A DNA stretch of 16,669 bases from Bacteroidales bacterium UBA4345 (GTDB taxonomy: Bacteria; Bacteroidota; Bacteroidia; Bacteroidales; Paludibacteraceae): assembly GCA_002396385.1 (NCBI GenBank), contig DGTD01000054.1:1-16669 (forward strand). The letters are read 5' to 3'. The notes under the pieces were generated by a model, which saw only the letters and a list, made by a program, of their open reading frames with translations, was not told the origin of the DNA and did no database searches. Positions 16,410-16,669 of this stretch are shown here, piece by piece (positions within the stretch are counted from its first letter, which is position 1; each line of letters opens with the position of its first letter). A program made the translations under genes and the position numbers.

Positions 16410-16439
16410 GGCTGTATCGGAAGATATAGCCTTTTTTTT
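16410..16439 (+). terminator. purL terminator
   Basis: GGCTGTATC (16410-16418) pairs with GATATAGCC (16423-16431), with one G-U pair and a GGAA loop, followed by eight T. Confidence 0.92.
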
Positions 16440-16669
16440 ATGTGCTGTTTTCCGAAGATAATTGATCGAATTCATAATTGTTCTGACCAGATATTTACGC
16501 TTACGTTCTTGCACAACCCAAAAATTATATTTAATTTTTCATGGATTATCGGAGAGATCGGTCGGATAATTTTTCATTTCTTTATTGTTTTGTTCATTAA
16601 ATTCACGAAATTTATTTACTTATCAAAGCGATAATCACAATTAAATATTATTGCTGTCCGGTAAAAGTT
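16440..16669. other. AT-rich end region, no gene supported
   Basis: Two hundred and thirty bases with no gene I can support on either strand. It holds an 11-bp direct repeat, TAATTTTTCAT, at 16532-16542 and 16567-16577. Between them lies an imperfect inverted repeat with arms ATTATC and GATAAT (16545-16570). A 64-codon open frame here is low in complexity, rich in Ile, Phe and Lys, and begins in the terminator T run, so I do not count it. The last bases may be the start of an element cut by the window edge. Confidence 0.4.

Noticed and set aside
16440..16634. Open frame of 64 codons after purL
   Set aside because: It starts in the T run of the purL terminator and is an Ile/Phe/Lys-rich product of AT-rich DNA with no promoter or family resemblance.

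Overview
This window looks like chromosome from a Bacteroidales bacterium, most likely Prevotellaceae. That placement is an inference from several lines: -7 promoter boxes of the Bacteroidetes form TAnnTTTG, A-rich leaders with no clear Shine-Dalgarno sequence, the style of the GapA, PurL and MiaA proteins, small Cys-rich lipoproteins, and the pairing of a membrane-anchored TPR protein with ribH. Every supported gene is on the + strand. I found no CRISPR array, phage gene, transposase or rRNA.

Layout. (1) Positions 1-1058 carry the 3' end of miaA, a YjbQ/UPF0047 protein and a YbjN-like cytosolic protein in close series. (2) Positions 1161-2466 carry a membrane-anchored TPR protein and ribH, separated by a terminator-like hairpin just before ribH. 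(3) Positions 2561-2819 are a compact tRNA unit: consensus promoter, tRNA-Tyr(GTA), tRNA-Gly(TCC), terminator. (4) Positions 2858-3364 encode an exported protein I do not recognise. (5) Positions 3436-8511 are a four-gene export operon: a TolC-type outer-membrane channel, an HlyD-type adaptor and two paralogous ABC-2 type permeases, with no ATPase gene. It has a promoter box, a perfect 12-bp palindrome in the leader and a strong terminator. (6) Positions 8546-10581 carry a Maf nucleotide pyrophosphatase and a DUF4105 (Lnb N-terminal-like) membrane protein. (7) Positions 10610-12116 carry two tiny tandem lipoproteins, then gapA with a strong terminator. (8) Positions 12149-16439 carry an exported single-domain rhodanese and the full-length purine synthesis gene purL, each with its own promoter; purL is followed by a terminator. 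(9) Positions 16440-16669 are AT-rich, with no gene I can support.

Most of the window is ordinary housekeeping: tRNA modification, riboflavin, glycolysis, purines and nucleotide-pool sanitation. The parts most worth a second look are the exporter operon without an ATPase and its leader palindrome, the pair of 44- and 47-residue lipoproteins ahead of gapA, the near-identical 18-nt promoter elements before maf and before the lipoproteins, the hairpin in front of ribH, and the DUF4105 protein with its His and Asn-Cys signature.
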